A DNA stretch of 64,000 nucleotides, taken from positions 186,001 to 250,000 of the forward strand of contig JAIVJV010000010.1 of the NCBI GenBank assembly GCA_020199835.1. The letters run 5' to 3'. The notes beneath the pieces were generated by a model. It was not told the origin of the DNA and searched no databases. It saw only the letters and a program-made list of their open reading frames with translations. Source of the stretch: Acidobacteriota bacterium (GTDB lineage: Bacteria; Acidobacteriota; Blastocatellia; Pyrinomonadales; Pyrinomonadaceae). A program made the translations under genes and the position numbers. Positions 46,519 to 55,153 of this stretch are shown here, one piece after another; position 1 is the stretch's first letter, and every line of letters begins with the position of its first letter.

Positions 46519-47382
46519 CTGCACCATCATCTTCGCGCGCGCTTCCTGCTGCTCCGGCTTCGTGCTGAGCGCCACCGCGCGCGCGTACGCGTCCACCGCC
46601 CGCTCGCCCACCTTCACGACTCGCTGCAACATCGCCTGCTGTTCGGGAGAACCCGGCTTAGCCCCAAACTTTTCGTTGTACTCCGTCGACACCTGTGCGT
46701 ACTCGCCCTTGAGAATCGCGATCCCCAACAAGTTATACGTCAACGGATCATCTTTATGGCGAGTGTCCGACTTCACTGCGCGCACCAACGCTGCCGCCGC
46801 ATCAACCGGCGCCTGCGCACGCAAGAACCAACCCAACGCAAAGTTCAAAAACCCACGTGCGTCCGCCACACTCGCAAACGGATCTGCGTTCGAAAACTTC
46901 TCGGCCTCCGTCAACGCCACCGCCCGCCTCAGGTAGTCGATCGTCTCCTCATTCAAACTCGCATCACCAGCTTGCGCCTGCGCGTAACCCACTTGCGCCA
47001 ACGTGCCGAGCGCGTAAAAATTCTCTGCGTCTTTCTTCAGCGCCGCCCGCCCGATCTCAAAAACCTTCGCATACTTGCGCGCCGTAAACGCCTGGTGCAA
47101 CTCAAAATTCGCCAGCACGCGTTCGTACTCATTGACGAACCGACGCATTTCCGCGAGATGCGAATCCTGCTCGCCGCTATAACGCTTCACGTAATCACGC
47201 GCGGCTTCATACGCAATCTTCTGTCGCTCCGCAACCGGAACTTTCTTGTTCTCCAGGTAGCGCGCGTAAAGCGTCTCGCGCTCAGAGTCGCTCATTTGGG
47301 ACGGCATAGTTGGATTTCGTTGCGCGAGACAAACAGAAGCGGAAACGAACACGACGACAAGGAGGTAGAAGAAGGTACGCAT
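46426..47382 (-). CDS. Secreted TPR-like protein
   Basis: This encodes 318 residues from ATG 47382; the longer frame would start inside the permease gene. The signal peptide is MRTFFYLLVVVFVSASVCLA. A helical repeat protein follows (RKYAKVFEIGRAALKKDAEN, FLNFALGWFLRAQAPVDAAA, VGERAVDAYARAVALSTKP), without a catalytic motif. The start is two bases after the permease stop codon, so it is likely cotranscribed with the methyltransferase and permease genes, and a role in envelope assembly is possible. Confidence 0.8.
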   Translation of the reverse strand: MRTFFYLLVVVFVSASVCLAQRNPTMPSQMSDSERETLYARYLENKKVPVAERQKIAYEAARDYVKRYSGEQDSHLAEMRRFVNEYERVLANFELHQAFTARKYAKVFEIGRAALKKDAENFYALGTLAQVGYAQAQAGDASLNEETIDYLRRAVALTEAEKFSNADPFASVADARGFLNFALGWFLRAQAPVDAAAALVRAVKSDTRHKDDPLTYNLLGIAILKGEYAQVSTEYNEKFGAKPGSPEQQAMLQRVVKVGERAVDAYARAVALSTKPEQQEARAKMMVQLTQLYKSFHNGSDAGLNEFIASVLTKPLPE

Positions 47383-47384
47383 AT

Positions 47385-48212
47385 TTAGATTACATCCGCG
47401 AAATTTTTGCGCGTACGCGCGAACCACCAGTAACCGAAAACGAAGACCACGACAGCGACGGCACTAAAGTATAAAAGACCACGCCAGTCAGGCGCGAGCC
47501 CGTCGAGAAACACGTGCCGGTAACTCCGCACGAGCGACGTAAACGGGTTGATTTCGATGAACCAGCGAAAGCGTTCGGGGACGATCGATTCGGGATAAAT
47601 AATCGGCGTGAGGTACATCCACGCCATTAACAGCAACGTGATTCCCTGCGCGATGTCGCGCAGGAAAACTCCGAGCGACGCGATCAACCACGCCGCGCCG
47701 AGTGCAAAGAGTAGTTGGGGAATCAGCAGCAGCGGTAGCCAGACGGCTGTGAGTTGCAAGTTCTGCTGCACCGCGAGGATCGCAAGCAACAGCGCGATCG
47801 TCGCGAAGAGTTGATTACCCAGAGCAGCGAACACTTGCGCCGCCGGCAGCGTTTCGAGTGGAAAGACGACTCGCTTCACCAGGTTCGCATGGGTGACGAT
47901 CGTGTTCGACGACTGCTGAACGGATTCCTGAAACATGGTCCACGGCAGCAAACCGCAAAACAGATAAAGCGCGTAGTCCCAATGCGAGTGGCCCGCGCCG
48001 AAACGAGCGCCGAAGATCCCGGCGAAGATAAATGTAAAGATCGCGATCATCACGATCGGAGTCAGCACCGCCCACGCGAGACCGAGCGCCGAGCCTTTGT
48101 AACGACTCAACAGATCTCTGCGCGCGAACGAAAAGATCAGATCGGCGCGTCCGGGTAGTTCCCAGAGCGGTTGCCAGATGCGTCGATGAGCGGCTTGCGC
48201 AGTTAATGACAT
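47385..48212 (-). CDS. ABC-2-type polysaccharide export permease (Wzm/TagG-like)
   Basis: This encodes 275 residues from ATG 48212, with AAGG four bases upstream. It is an integral membrane protein with about six helices. The amphipathic N-terminus RADLIFSFARRDLLSRYKGS is characteristic of polysaccharide and teichoic-acid ABC-2 permeases, as are LVKRVVFPLETLP, YLTPIIYPESIVPERFRWFI and NPFTSLVRSYR. It would form the membrane channel for an undecaprenyl-linked glycan. The only ATPase candidate in the window is at 61786-63090, 13.5 kb away. It overlaps no gene and starts three bases after the methyltransferase. Confidence 0.9.
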   Translation of the reverse strand: MSLTAQAAHRRIWQPLWELPGRADLIFSFARRDLLSRYKGSALGLAWAVLTPIVMIAIFTFIFAGIFGARFGAGHSHWDYALYLFCGLLPWTMFQESVQQSSNTIVTHANLVKRVVFPLETLPAAQVFAALGNQLFATIALLLAILAVQQNLQLTAVWLPLLLIPQLLFALGAAWLIASLGVFLRDIAQGITLLLMAWMYLTPIIYPESIVPERFRWFIEINPFTSLVRSYRHVFLDGLAPDWRGLLYFSAVAVVVFVFGYWWFARTRKNFADVI

Positions 48213-48214
48213 CC

Positions 48215-49249
48215 TTACGGTATGACTCCGGTGCCGCGCCAACTGTTCTTGTTATGCCAACCAATCGTAACGTCGTGCGCGCCGGCTTCGCGCCACCAGT
48301 CTTCAAACTCCACGCGTGAAATATAGAACGCGGTCGGCGCCACGAGATGATCGAAGACGATCGTGTGCTGCTCGCGCCAGCCAAACGGAGCGATCGCTTT
48401 CAGATAGTCATTGTAAAAAAGACGTTTCGCCACTGAAGAGCCGTTGCGATTCAATGGTCCATACACAATCTTCGTCGCAACAAACAAACACGCCGCAGGA
48501 ATCTTCGACAAGTGAAGCAACGCGCGCTGATCGATCCGCGAGGTGATTCGTTCACGCACGGGGTTCACAAAACGCGTGATCCACTCGTTGTTTTCAGCGC
48601 CATAGATCCACGCGGACAAGCTCCCACCCGATTTCACTTTCGACGCCAGCGACAGAAACCCGGCGCGCGGATCGGGCAAATGATGCAGCACGCCGACAGA
48701 GAACGCGTAGTCAAACTTTCGCGCCAGCGGCAGTCGATAAATATCGGCTTGAATGATGTGCGCGTTTGGCAACGACCGTGTCGCGGCAAACGCAGTCTCG
48801 ACCGCCACGCTGAGATCGATCCCGATAACATCCCGCGCGCCCCAACGGGCTGCAAGCTGCGTGTGACGTCCCTTTCCGCAACCACCCTCGAGTACGACTT
48901 TGTCGCGAAAAAACTCGGGCGTAACCGGGGCGATCCAACCAAGAAACTGATCAGCGTAGCGCGAGTCTTCCTGCGTGAAGTGTTGCCACTGCCAACCGAA
49001 GCCCGCAGCCGTCGCGCGTTTGTCGCTTTCGACCTCGGTCAAATTAGCGAAACGCGGAATGCCGGCACGAATTGGAAACGAGGAAGCGCAACTGTGACAA
49101 CGCAAAGCGCCTTCCATAATTTCCTGTTGTTCGGCGCTCTCGACAAATAGCTCCAGAGAACGAGCGCACGCGGGACACACGAGATACTGGAGTAATTTTT
49201 CCTTCAAACCGGCTCGCGACTTTTCGTTGGATTGAACTTCAGCGAGCAA
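48215..49249 (-). CDS. Class I SAM methyltransferase with N-terminal zinc-finger-like segment
   Basis: This encodes 344 residues from TTG 49249 (TTG 49207 is an alternative). The N-terminal part has a Trm112-like Cys motif, YLVCPACARSLELF then LRCHSCASSFPIRAGIPRF. The methyltransferase domain starts at about residue 115 (VVLEGGCGKGRHTQLAARWG, VIGIDLSVAV, FDYAFSVGVLHHLPDP). The acceptor is unknown. Its place directly before the permease gene suggests that it modifies the exported glycan or its precursor. Confidence 0.87.
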   Translation of the reverse strand: MLAEVQSNEKSRAGLKEKLLQYLVCPACARSLELFVESAEQQEIMEGALRCHSCASSFPIRAGIPRFANLTEVESDKRATAAGFGWQWQHFTQEDSRYADQFLGWIAPVTPEFFRDKVVLEGGCGKGRHTQLAARWGARDVIGIDLSVAVETAFAATRSLPNAHIIQADIYRLPLARKFDYAFSVGVLHHLPDPRAGFLSLASKVKSGGSLSAWIYGAENNEWITRFVNPVRERITSRIDQRALLHLSKIPAACLFVATKIVYGPLNRNGSSVAKRLFYNDYLKAIAPFGWREQHTIVFDHLVAPTAFYISRVEFEDWWREAGAHDVTIGWHNKNSWRGTGVIP

Positions 49250-49269
49250 CTATAGCATCCCGCGGCGCT

Positions 49270-51375
49270 CTAGTTGCATTCGCGTGGGTCGTGAGTGGTC
49301 AACAGCCCGAAGCGGCCCTGGTACTCGGATGAATTAACAAAACCGCAGGTCACGGAGCGCGCCGTGTCGGTGTCGCGCAACGGTTTGTTCTTGATGAAGT
49401 TCAGCCACGTGGCATAACCGCTTTCATCCGGATCGCGGCGCAGGTAGGCAAAATAATGGGACAGGAGCAGCGATTGGTTGTACTGCGCGTCGATCAGCGT
49501 CGGCTGACCAATCACTTTCGCCAGCACCGCGGCACGACCAGCAGACGCGTCATCAACCAAAGCGATCAAGTTACTTCGTTCACTTGAAAGATCCACATTC
49601 GCGTTCTGCATCACCGACAACAGAACCGCATCGACAATCTCCGCGGGCTTCATCGTCGCCGGGTAGCGGCGTTTGAACTCGGCTCGTTGCACAAACGCAA
49701 GCAGAAACGCCATGCGGCTGCGTTCGACTTCCGCACTGTGACTCATCAACGCAGCGCGATCGCTCTCAAACTCAGCAAACTTCGGACGCCGTCCAAAAGC
49801 AGCCGTGTAAAGTCCGTTCAGAAAAACACTGTTCGCTGAGAGATCGTTTTCGAGGAAGAGCGCCGCGGAAACGTCCACTCGACGCGCGCGCAAGCAGTCG
49901 GCCTTGTTGCCACACTGCGCAAGCTGCATGAGCAGTTTTTCCATCGTCAACTGATCGGGTTCGCGTCCCGCAAGATCCAGATAATGCTGGTTGACGAAGA
50001 AACGAAGATCGTCAACCGCATTGGTCAACGCTGCGGCCGCAGCCGGATCGATCGTGATCGCGCCCGGCACGAAAGCGGTTTCACCGGAGTTTGACTGCAA
50101 GCGGATGGTGTAATCACCAAACGGCGCGTTGGGCGCTACTTGCAACTCAACACTGATCACCGGAAACGGCGTCGGCAGTTGTTCGCGCGCGAGCGTTGCG
50201 GGATCGACGGTGAAGAACGGCGAGTTCACGAGGATGCTCGTGCCCGGCACCTGGTCCACGCCTTCTCCTGCGACATAAACCTTCACACGTTTGCCGGGTT
50301 CGAGCGGCAACGCCACCGTCGAGAGTTCGGCGTTGAGACCGATCATTCGCGGGTTGAGCGACGCAGCTTGCGCCGGAACCATGTTGTGGTTGAGCGCCGT
50401 GACCGCGTTTGCTTTCACCGCGACCTGGTTAGACAACTCGAAACTGCGAAACTTCGTTTGCGCCGCGACCTGATCGCCGGATGCAGACGAAACCATCACG
50501 CGATACTGGCCCACAGCGAGCCCGTCGAGTTCGTAGCTGCCGTCTTCCGCGGTAATGTCGCTGGCCATCACGCGCCCGGTCATCGCGTTCTCGGCCCAGA
50601 CGTTCACACCACTCAGAGGCGTGAACGCGCCCGGCGTGCGGTTGTCAACGAGACGTCCCTCGATGCGACCGAGCTTTTGCCCTGGTCCATACAAGCCGCG
50701 AATCTTTTGCCGGTCGTCTTCGCTCAGCGTCCGTTCGGTTAAAGCCGGCAGACCGAAAGTGCCGTTGAACGCCTGGCGGCTCTGCATCGTGGACGCGAGC
50801 ACCGAGGAATGATTCAGCCCCAGCAAGTGGCCGATCTCGTGAGTGAACGTAGCTTCGAGATCGTACGTACCGGGTGTGCCGTCGGTGGAAAACTGTAAGG
50901 CTGTGCCGTCGTCGGCGCGCGGCCGCGGATTGATGCTGACATCAGCCTCAACGATCGTGCCGGTTTCAGAGTTGTAGAAGACGCGCGTGCGCCCGGTAGT
51001 TGAATCAGAGTTGAACTGTTCGTTGTCCGGAGTTACCGCAATCGTTAACAAGCTCACGCCGTCGCCCGCCTCCGCGGGGCTAACCGAGGTCGCCGCGGTC
51101 CAGGTGACGACGAAATTTATGTTGGCCAGACTGGACCAACGCGCGAGCGCGCGGCGGGCGGCGCCGACGACGTCGCTGTCAGGTTTGATGTTCGCGCCGG
51201 GAGAGAGTAACGAGTTGGAAAAAGCGATCTCGATGGTCCGTTTGGGCCAACGGATGCGCCGCACTGTCTGCGGAGCAGGATCGAGTTCGGAAGAATCGCG
51301 CGTTTCGAGCCGCTCTCCGGCGCCGAGAGCCAAAAACAGGACGACACTCGCTACGATGGCGGCTTTGTATTGCAT
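49270..51375 (-). CDS. Secreted matrixin-like metalloprotease with DUF4214 C-terminus
   Basis: This encodes 701 residues from ATG 51375, with AGGAAG seven bases upstream. A signal peptide (KAAIVASVVLFLALGAG) is followed by a metzincin-type catalytic domain with the full zinc motif FTHEIGHLLGLNHS and a downstream Met (STMQSR). A carboxypeptidase-regulatory-like domain (GRIEGRLVDN, TAEDGSYELDGLAVGQYRVM), an Ig-like region and a DUF4214 C-terminus (VNQHYLDLAGREPDQ, YFAYLRRDPDESGYATWLNF) complete it. The protease is probably active outside the cell. DUF4214 repeats also occur in the methyltransferase at 60004-61692. Confidence 0.88.
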   Translation of the reverse strand: MQYKAAIVASVVLFLALGAGERLETRDSSELDPAPQTVRRIRWPKRTIEIAFSNSLLSPGANIKPDSDVVGAARRALARWSSLANINFVVTWTAATSVSPAEAGDGVSLLTIAVTPDNEQFNSDSTTGRTRVFYNSETGTIVEADVSINPRPRADDGTALQFSTDGTPGTYDLEATFTHEIGHLLGLNHSSVLASTMQSRQAFNGTFGLPALTERTLSEDDRQKIRGLYGPGQKLGRIEGRLVDNRTPGAFTPLSGVNVWAENAMTGRVMASDITAEDGSYELDGLAVGQYRVMVSSASGDQVAAQTKFRSFELSNQVAVKANAVTALNHNMVPAQAASLNPRMIGLNAELSTVALPLEPGKRVKVYVAGEGVDQVPGTSILVNSPFFTVDPATLAREQLPTPFPVISVELQVAPNAPFGDYTIRLQSNSGETAFVPGAITIDPAAAAALTNAVDDLRFFVNQHYLDLAGREPDQLTMEKLLMQLAQCGNKADCLRARRVDVSAALFLENDLSANSVFLNGLYTAAFGRRPKFAEFESDRAALMSHSAEVERSRMAFLLAFVQRAEFKRRYPATMKPAEIVDAVLLSVMQNANVDLSSERSNLIALVDDASAGRAAVLAKVIGQPTLIDAQYNQSLLLSHYFAYLRRDPDESGYATWLNFIKNKPLRDTDTARSVTCGFVNSSEYQGRFGLLTTHDPRECN

Positions 51376-51520
51376 CAAGAGCTTCCTGGCGAGGACCAGA
51401 TCTCAGTAAAGCGTATGGGAGTTGGTGGGCTGGGGAGCCGGCCAACCGGCGCATGGTATCACCTTTTGCTCCCCAGCGATCTGTAAAATCCGTGTCCTGG
51501 CATCGGTCCAGGAGCGCGGT

Positions 51521-54031
51521 TTAGTTGATTGTGATTCTAGGCGCGGTCGCCGCCGGCCGGCTCACAGTCGTTAAGCCGGCGCGCTGGAACTGCACCTGAA
51601 TCGGCACATCTCCCGCCCCGGCCAATGAAGCCGGAAGCGTGAAGTTGATGATGTCAAACCCGGGCATTTCGGGATTTGGCCCGACAGCAGTTATAGCAGC
51701 GCCGGAAATTGCGGTAGTGCCTACCGTAACCGTGATTTCTGCAGTCGCTGCCAAACGCACGCCCGTGACGCTGAGCTGGATGACTGTGGGCGCGCCGTTG
51801 GTCGTGACGCTAAATGGTTCCCCCGTGCCCGTAACGGCATTTCTTGCTGCCGCTCGTCCACCCGCGTCTCCTGTTGTAGTGAAGATGTCAGGCTGTGCCG
51901 CGATGAGTTGAACGAACCCGCGCAGAAGCGTGTCCGTACCGGCGGCCGCGTCGAGTACGTTGACGACGACATTGCCCAAAGTCCCCGGAGTCAAACCGAT
52001 GGGCATCACGAAGTTAATCTGCCTGTCGGCGTTGCTGACGAAGTAGAGTCCGGCGGCAGCGCCGTTAACGGCAACAGAGACGCCGTTGAGCTCGATTGGC
52101 AACGCGGGAGCGCGCCTCGTTTCGGAACAACAGGTGGTGGCAGCGCCCGCGGTGGCGGTCGAAGGCGCCAGCGGCACGGTCGAACGCACGATCGTTAACT
52201 CACCGGGCGCCAAACCAAACGGCGCGCCGGGAACGGGACTCGGTGCCGGCGTCGGAGTCGGTGTTGGACTCGCACCCGGCGTCGGAGCAGGCGTTGCGGC
52301 CGCGACCGGCATGTTGCTCGCGCCCGTGAAGAACGAGAGCGCGGCTGCGGACTGTGCCGTCACTTGCGGCGTCAGCAAGTAAAAGATCTCGATTGAGAAG
52401 TCGCCGTTACCGCCGCCAAACTCGACACCGCCCTGACTAAACGCGATGCGCTTGCGCGTTTCACTGACAACCGGGAAAGTGCCGCCAAACGTGTTGACCG
52501 CCGGCGTGTTCGACAGTCGAATAAAACTCTGCGTTGTTCCGGCGGGAATCGCCGTCAGGAACAACTGCGCGGACCTTCGTACGTTTAATCCTTCGCTGTC
52601 CTGCGCCTCCGGCGGGAAAGTTCCGTTGGGCCGGAAGTTCAGAGCGGAAGCGAAGACGAGACTCGACGGCTGGAGCGACGCGTCGTAATCGGTGAACGTC
52701 GGGAAATGAATGATGTCGGTGAACGTCGTCGGTCGCGGCCCGACTTCAACAAACGTGTCGGACGCAACCGTGTAAACAAACAGACCGAGGATCTGGTTCG
52801 CCGGAGCAGTATTCGACTTCGGATCGGTTGCGCGGGATTCGAAAGCGATGAACGCGCCATTGCGGCTCAATCGTCGTCCCGGAGTCAGGACGTTTACATT
52901 GCCGACGTTCCCATTCACTGTTCGCGTAACCTGGCGGACATTACTGACAGCGGAACCACTGAAGTTGGCAAGAAAGACTTCGGCATTGGTGTCGGCGTTG
53001 TTCCCGGCGAGATTACCGCTGGAAATGAACGCGACTAGCGAACCGTCGCTTGATAACGACGGGTTACTATTAAAGATAAAACCAATGCCCGGTGTTGCGT
53101 CCTGCGTGTTCGTAGCCTGGGCAAATGTCGTCGCGCCGATGTTGAAAAAGAAGAGCTCGGGATTGCCGTCCGCATTGCCAACACCTGGTACAAGATTGCG
53201 CGTCGAGATAAAAGCTAGAATGCCGCCGTCGTCGCTGATCGTCGCTTCTCGATTGTCGTCGGCGAAGAACGGAGCCTTGCCCGCCGTGGTGTTCGTGGCC
53301 GCGGCGCCCGGCGTCGGCAAACGGCTCGCAGGTGTGTTCGTGACCTGCGTAAACGTTCCCGTGGTGCCCAGATCCTGAAGCGGGAGATCGGCGCCCAGAG
53401 TCAGGTCCACGTCACTCGCGGAAAATCGATAGATCCAGATCTCCGAATTAGCGTCCTGCGCGAGAGTGCCTTCGCTGCCGTCGAAATTTGCCGGGTTCGG
53501 AGCGTTTGAACTGAAAACGATCGTGTAGACGCGTTGCCCGCCGACCAACTGCGGCGCCAGCGACATCATCGGTCCGCGGTTAGCGATTTCGATCTTCACG
53601 AGTGTCGGATCCGCCGGTAAGGGAGTCGGAGTAGGTGTAGGTGTGGGACTCGCAGTCGGGGACGGAGTTGGGCTCGGTGTCGGTGTCGGCGTAGGGCTCG
53701 GAGCTGGATTCGCGACGTTTCTCGTGTTTGTAATTTGGAAAATACGCCGCTGTGCGTAATCGATCAGAAAGATTTCGCGGTTGCCGTCGCGGTTGTTTCT
53801 GGTGTCAGTCCGTTCCGTGGAAACGTCGGCGTTTGACACAAAAACCACGAACCTTCCGTTAGCAGTCATGTCGCCGATGCTCGTGCCAAACGCAGTGTTC
53901 GGAATGTTCGTTAACTGGGCTACGAATGGATCGGGGGTTGGACTGGAGGTCTGCGCAGCTACCGATGAAAGTGAGCCACCCAGGAGTACAGACACGCTGA
54001 TGGCGCACAAAAAGCCAAAAAATTGCTTCAC
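51521..54031 (-). CDS. Secreted beta-propeller protein with TIGR03437-type C-terminus
   Basis: This encodes 836 residues with a signal peptide (FLCAISVSVLLGGSLSSVAA). TolB/WD40-like propeller repeats fill residues of about 35-560 (MTANGRFVVFVSNADVSTE, SSDGSLVAFISSGNLAGN, LSRNGAFIAFESRATDPKS). They are interrupted by a PSPTPTPTP-rich insert at about 105-140 and another at about 580-610. The C-terminal 220 residues match the TIGR03437 style common in Acidobacteria (LYFVSNADRQINFVMPIGL, GRAAARNAVTGTGEPFSV). Function is unknown, and it is probably at the surface. Confidence 0.85.
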   Translation of the reverse strand: MKQFFGFLCAISVSVLLGGSLSSVAAQTSSPTPDPFVAQLTNIPNTAFGTSIGDMTANGRFVVFVSNADVSTERTDTRNNRDGNREIFLIDYAQRRIFQITNTRNVANPAPSPTPTPTPSPTPSPTASPTPTPTPTPLPADPTLVKIEIANRGPMMSLAPQLVGGQRVYTIVFSSNAPNPANFDGSEGTLAQDANSEIWIYRFSASDVDLTLGADLPLQDLGTTGTFTQVTNTPASRLPTPGAAATNTTAGKAPFFADDNREATISDDGGILAFISTRNLVPGVGNADGNPELFFFNIGATTFAQATNTQDATPGIGFIFNSNPSLSSDGSLVAFISSGNLAGNNADTNAEVFLANFSGSAVSNVRQVTRTVNGNVGNVNVLTPGRRLSRNGAFIAFESRATDPKSNTAPANQILGLFVYTVASDTFVEVGPRPTTFTDIIHFPTFTDYDASLQPSSLVFASALNFRPNGTFPPEAQDSEGLNVRRSAQLFLTAIPAGTTQSFIRLSNTPAVNTFGGTFPVVSETRKRIAFSQGGVEFGGGNGDFSIEIFYLLTPQVTAQSAAALSFFTGASNMPVAAATPAPTPGASPTPTPTPAPSPVPGAPFGLAPGELTIVRSTVPLAPSTATAGAATTCCSETRRAPALPIELNGVSVAVNGAAAGLYFVSNADRQINFVMPIGLTPGTLGNVVVNVLDAAAGTDTLLRGFVQLIAAQPDIFTTTGDAGGRAAARNAVTGTGEPFSVTTNGAPTVIQLSVTGVRLAATAEITVTVGTTAISGAAITAVGPNPEMPGFDIINFTLPASLAGAGDVPIQVQFQRAGLTTVSRPAATAPRITIN

Positions 54032-54169
54032 AAATTCCTCCGCGATAAAGTCGTAGAAAAAAGCAGATTAGATGCCCTCGGGGAGCTGAAGAACGGCCAT
54101 TCTAAGCAGAACCACTCCGCTATCGCAAGCATCTGTGCAATCCGCGGAATCTGTGGTCAAATCAGCATC

Positions 54170-55153
54170 GTGACCAGACGCGCATTAATTACGGGTATTA
54201 CCGGCCAGGACGGCAGTTATCTGGCCGATTACCTTCTCGGGCTCGGCTACGAGGTCCATGGGCTCGTGCGGCGAGTGGCGCTCGAAGCACCTGAATCAAG
54301 GTTTAGCCGGATCGCCCACATTCTTGACCGAGTTACGCTGCATCCGGCGAGTCTCGAGAGTTACGCCAGCATCTTTCACGTTCTGAGCAAATACGAATTT
54401 GACGAGTGTTATCACCTGGCGGCCCAGAGTTTTGTCGCGGAAAGCTTCGCCGACGGCTTCTCGACGATGAACATGAACATCAATGGGACGCATTACGTGC
54501 TCGCCGCGTTGCGCGAGGTGCGCCCGAGCTGCCGATTTTATTTTGCCGGGTCGAGCGAGATGTTTGGTAATGCGACGGAAGTCCCACAAAAGGAGACAAC
54601 ACCGTTTCAACCGCGCAGTCCTTATGGAATTAGCAAACTCGCCGGTTTTCACCTTACCAGAAATTACCGCGACGCTTACGGCCTTTACTGTCTCAGCGGG
54701 ATCCTGTTCAACCACGAAAGCCCGCGCCGCGGACTGGAGTTCGTGACACGCAAAACGACAACAACGGTGGCTCGGATCAAGCTCGGGCTCGCGTCGGAGC
54801 TGAGAATCGGCAATCTCGACGCGCGACGCGATTGGGGACACGCCCGCGATTACGTGCGCGCGATGCACACGATCTTGCAGCAGCGCGAGCCGGACGACTT
54901 CGTGATCGCCACCGGCGAGACGCACAGCGTTCGCGAACTGTGTGAGCTGGCGTTTGCGGAAGTGGATCTCGATTACCGCGAGTTTGTGAAGATCGACGAG
55001 CGATATTACCGGCCCGCGGAAGTCGACCAACTGATCGGCGATGCGTCAAAGGCGCGACGCGTGCTGGAGTGGGAACCGACCTACACTTTCAGCGAATTGA
55101 TCAAAGAGATGGTCGCGTCAGACCTGGCGCTGGTCAGAGCGTCAATCCACTGA
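54170..55153 (+). CDS. gmd: GDP-mannose 4,6-dehydratase-like SDR enzyme
   Basis: This encodes 327 residues from GTG 54170; the frame opens at 54023 but the extra part is antisense to the propeller gene and has no family character. Motifs are the nucleotide site RALITGITGQDGSYLADYLL, YHLAAQSFVAESF, FAGSSEMFGN, and catalytic PYGISKLAGFHLTRNYRDAY with Tyr and Lys. Next come LFNHESPRRGLEFVTRK and GNLDARRDWGHARDYVRAM. These fit Gmd, which makes GDP-4-keto-6-deoxymannose, although related dehydratases are close. It would feed the glycosyltransferases here. Its last 73 bases overlap the convergent glycosyltransferase gene. Confidence 0.87.
   Translation: MTRRALITGITGQDGSYLADYLLGLGYEVHGLVRRVALEAPESRFSRIAHILDRVTLHPASLESYASIFHVLSKYEFDECYHLAAQSFVAESFADGFSTMNMNINGTHYVLAALREVRPSCRFYFAGSSEMFGNATEVPQKETTPFQPRSPYGISKLAGFHLTRNYRDAYGLYCLSGILFNHESPRRGLEFVTRKTTTTVARIKLGLASELRIGNLDARRDWGHARDYVRAMHTILQQREPDDFVIATGETHSVRELCELAFAEVDLDYREFVKIDERYYRPAEVDQLIGDASKARRVLEWEPTYTFSELIKEMVASDLALVRASIH

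Noticed and set aside
54023..54169. Upstream extension of gmd
   Set aside because: It overlaps the start of the leftward propeller gene and contains the intergenic ATCTGTG motif; Gmd homology starts at RALITGITGQDG, just after GTG 54170.
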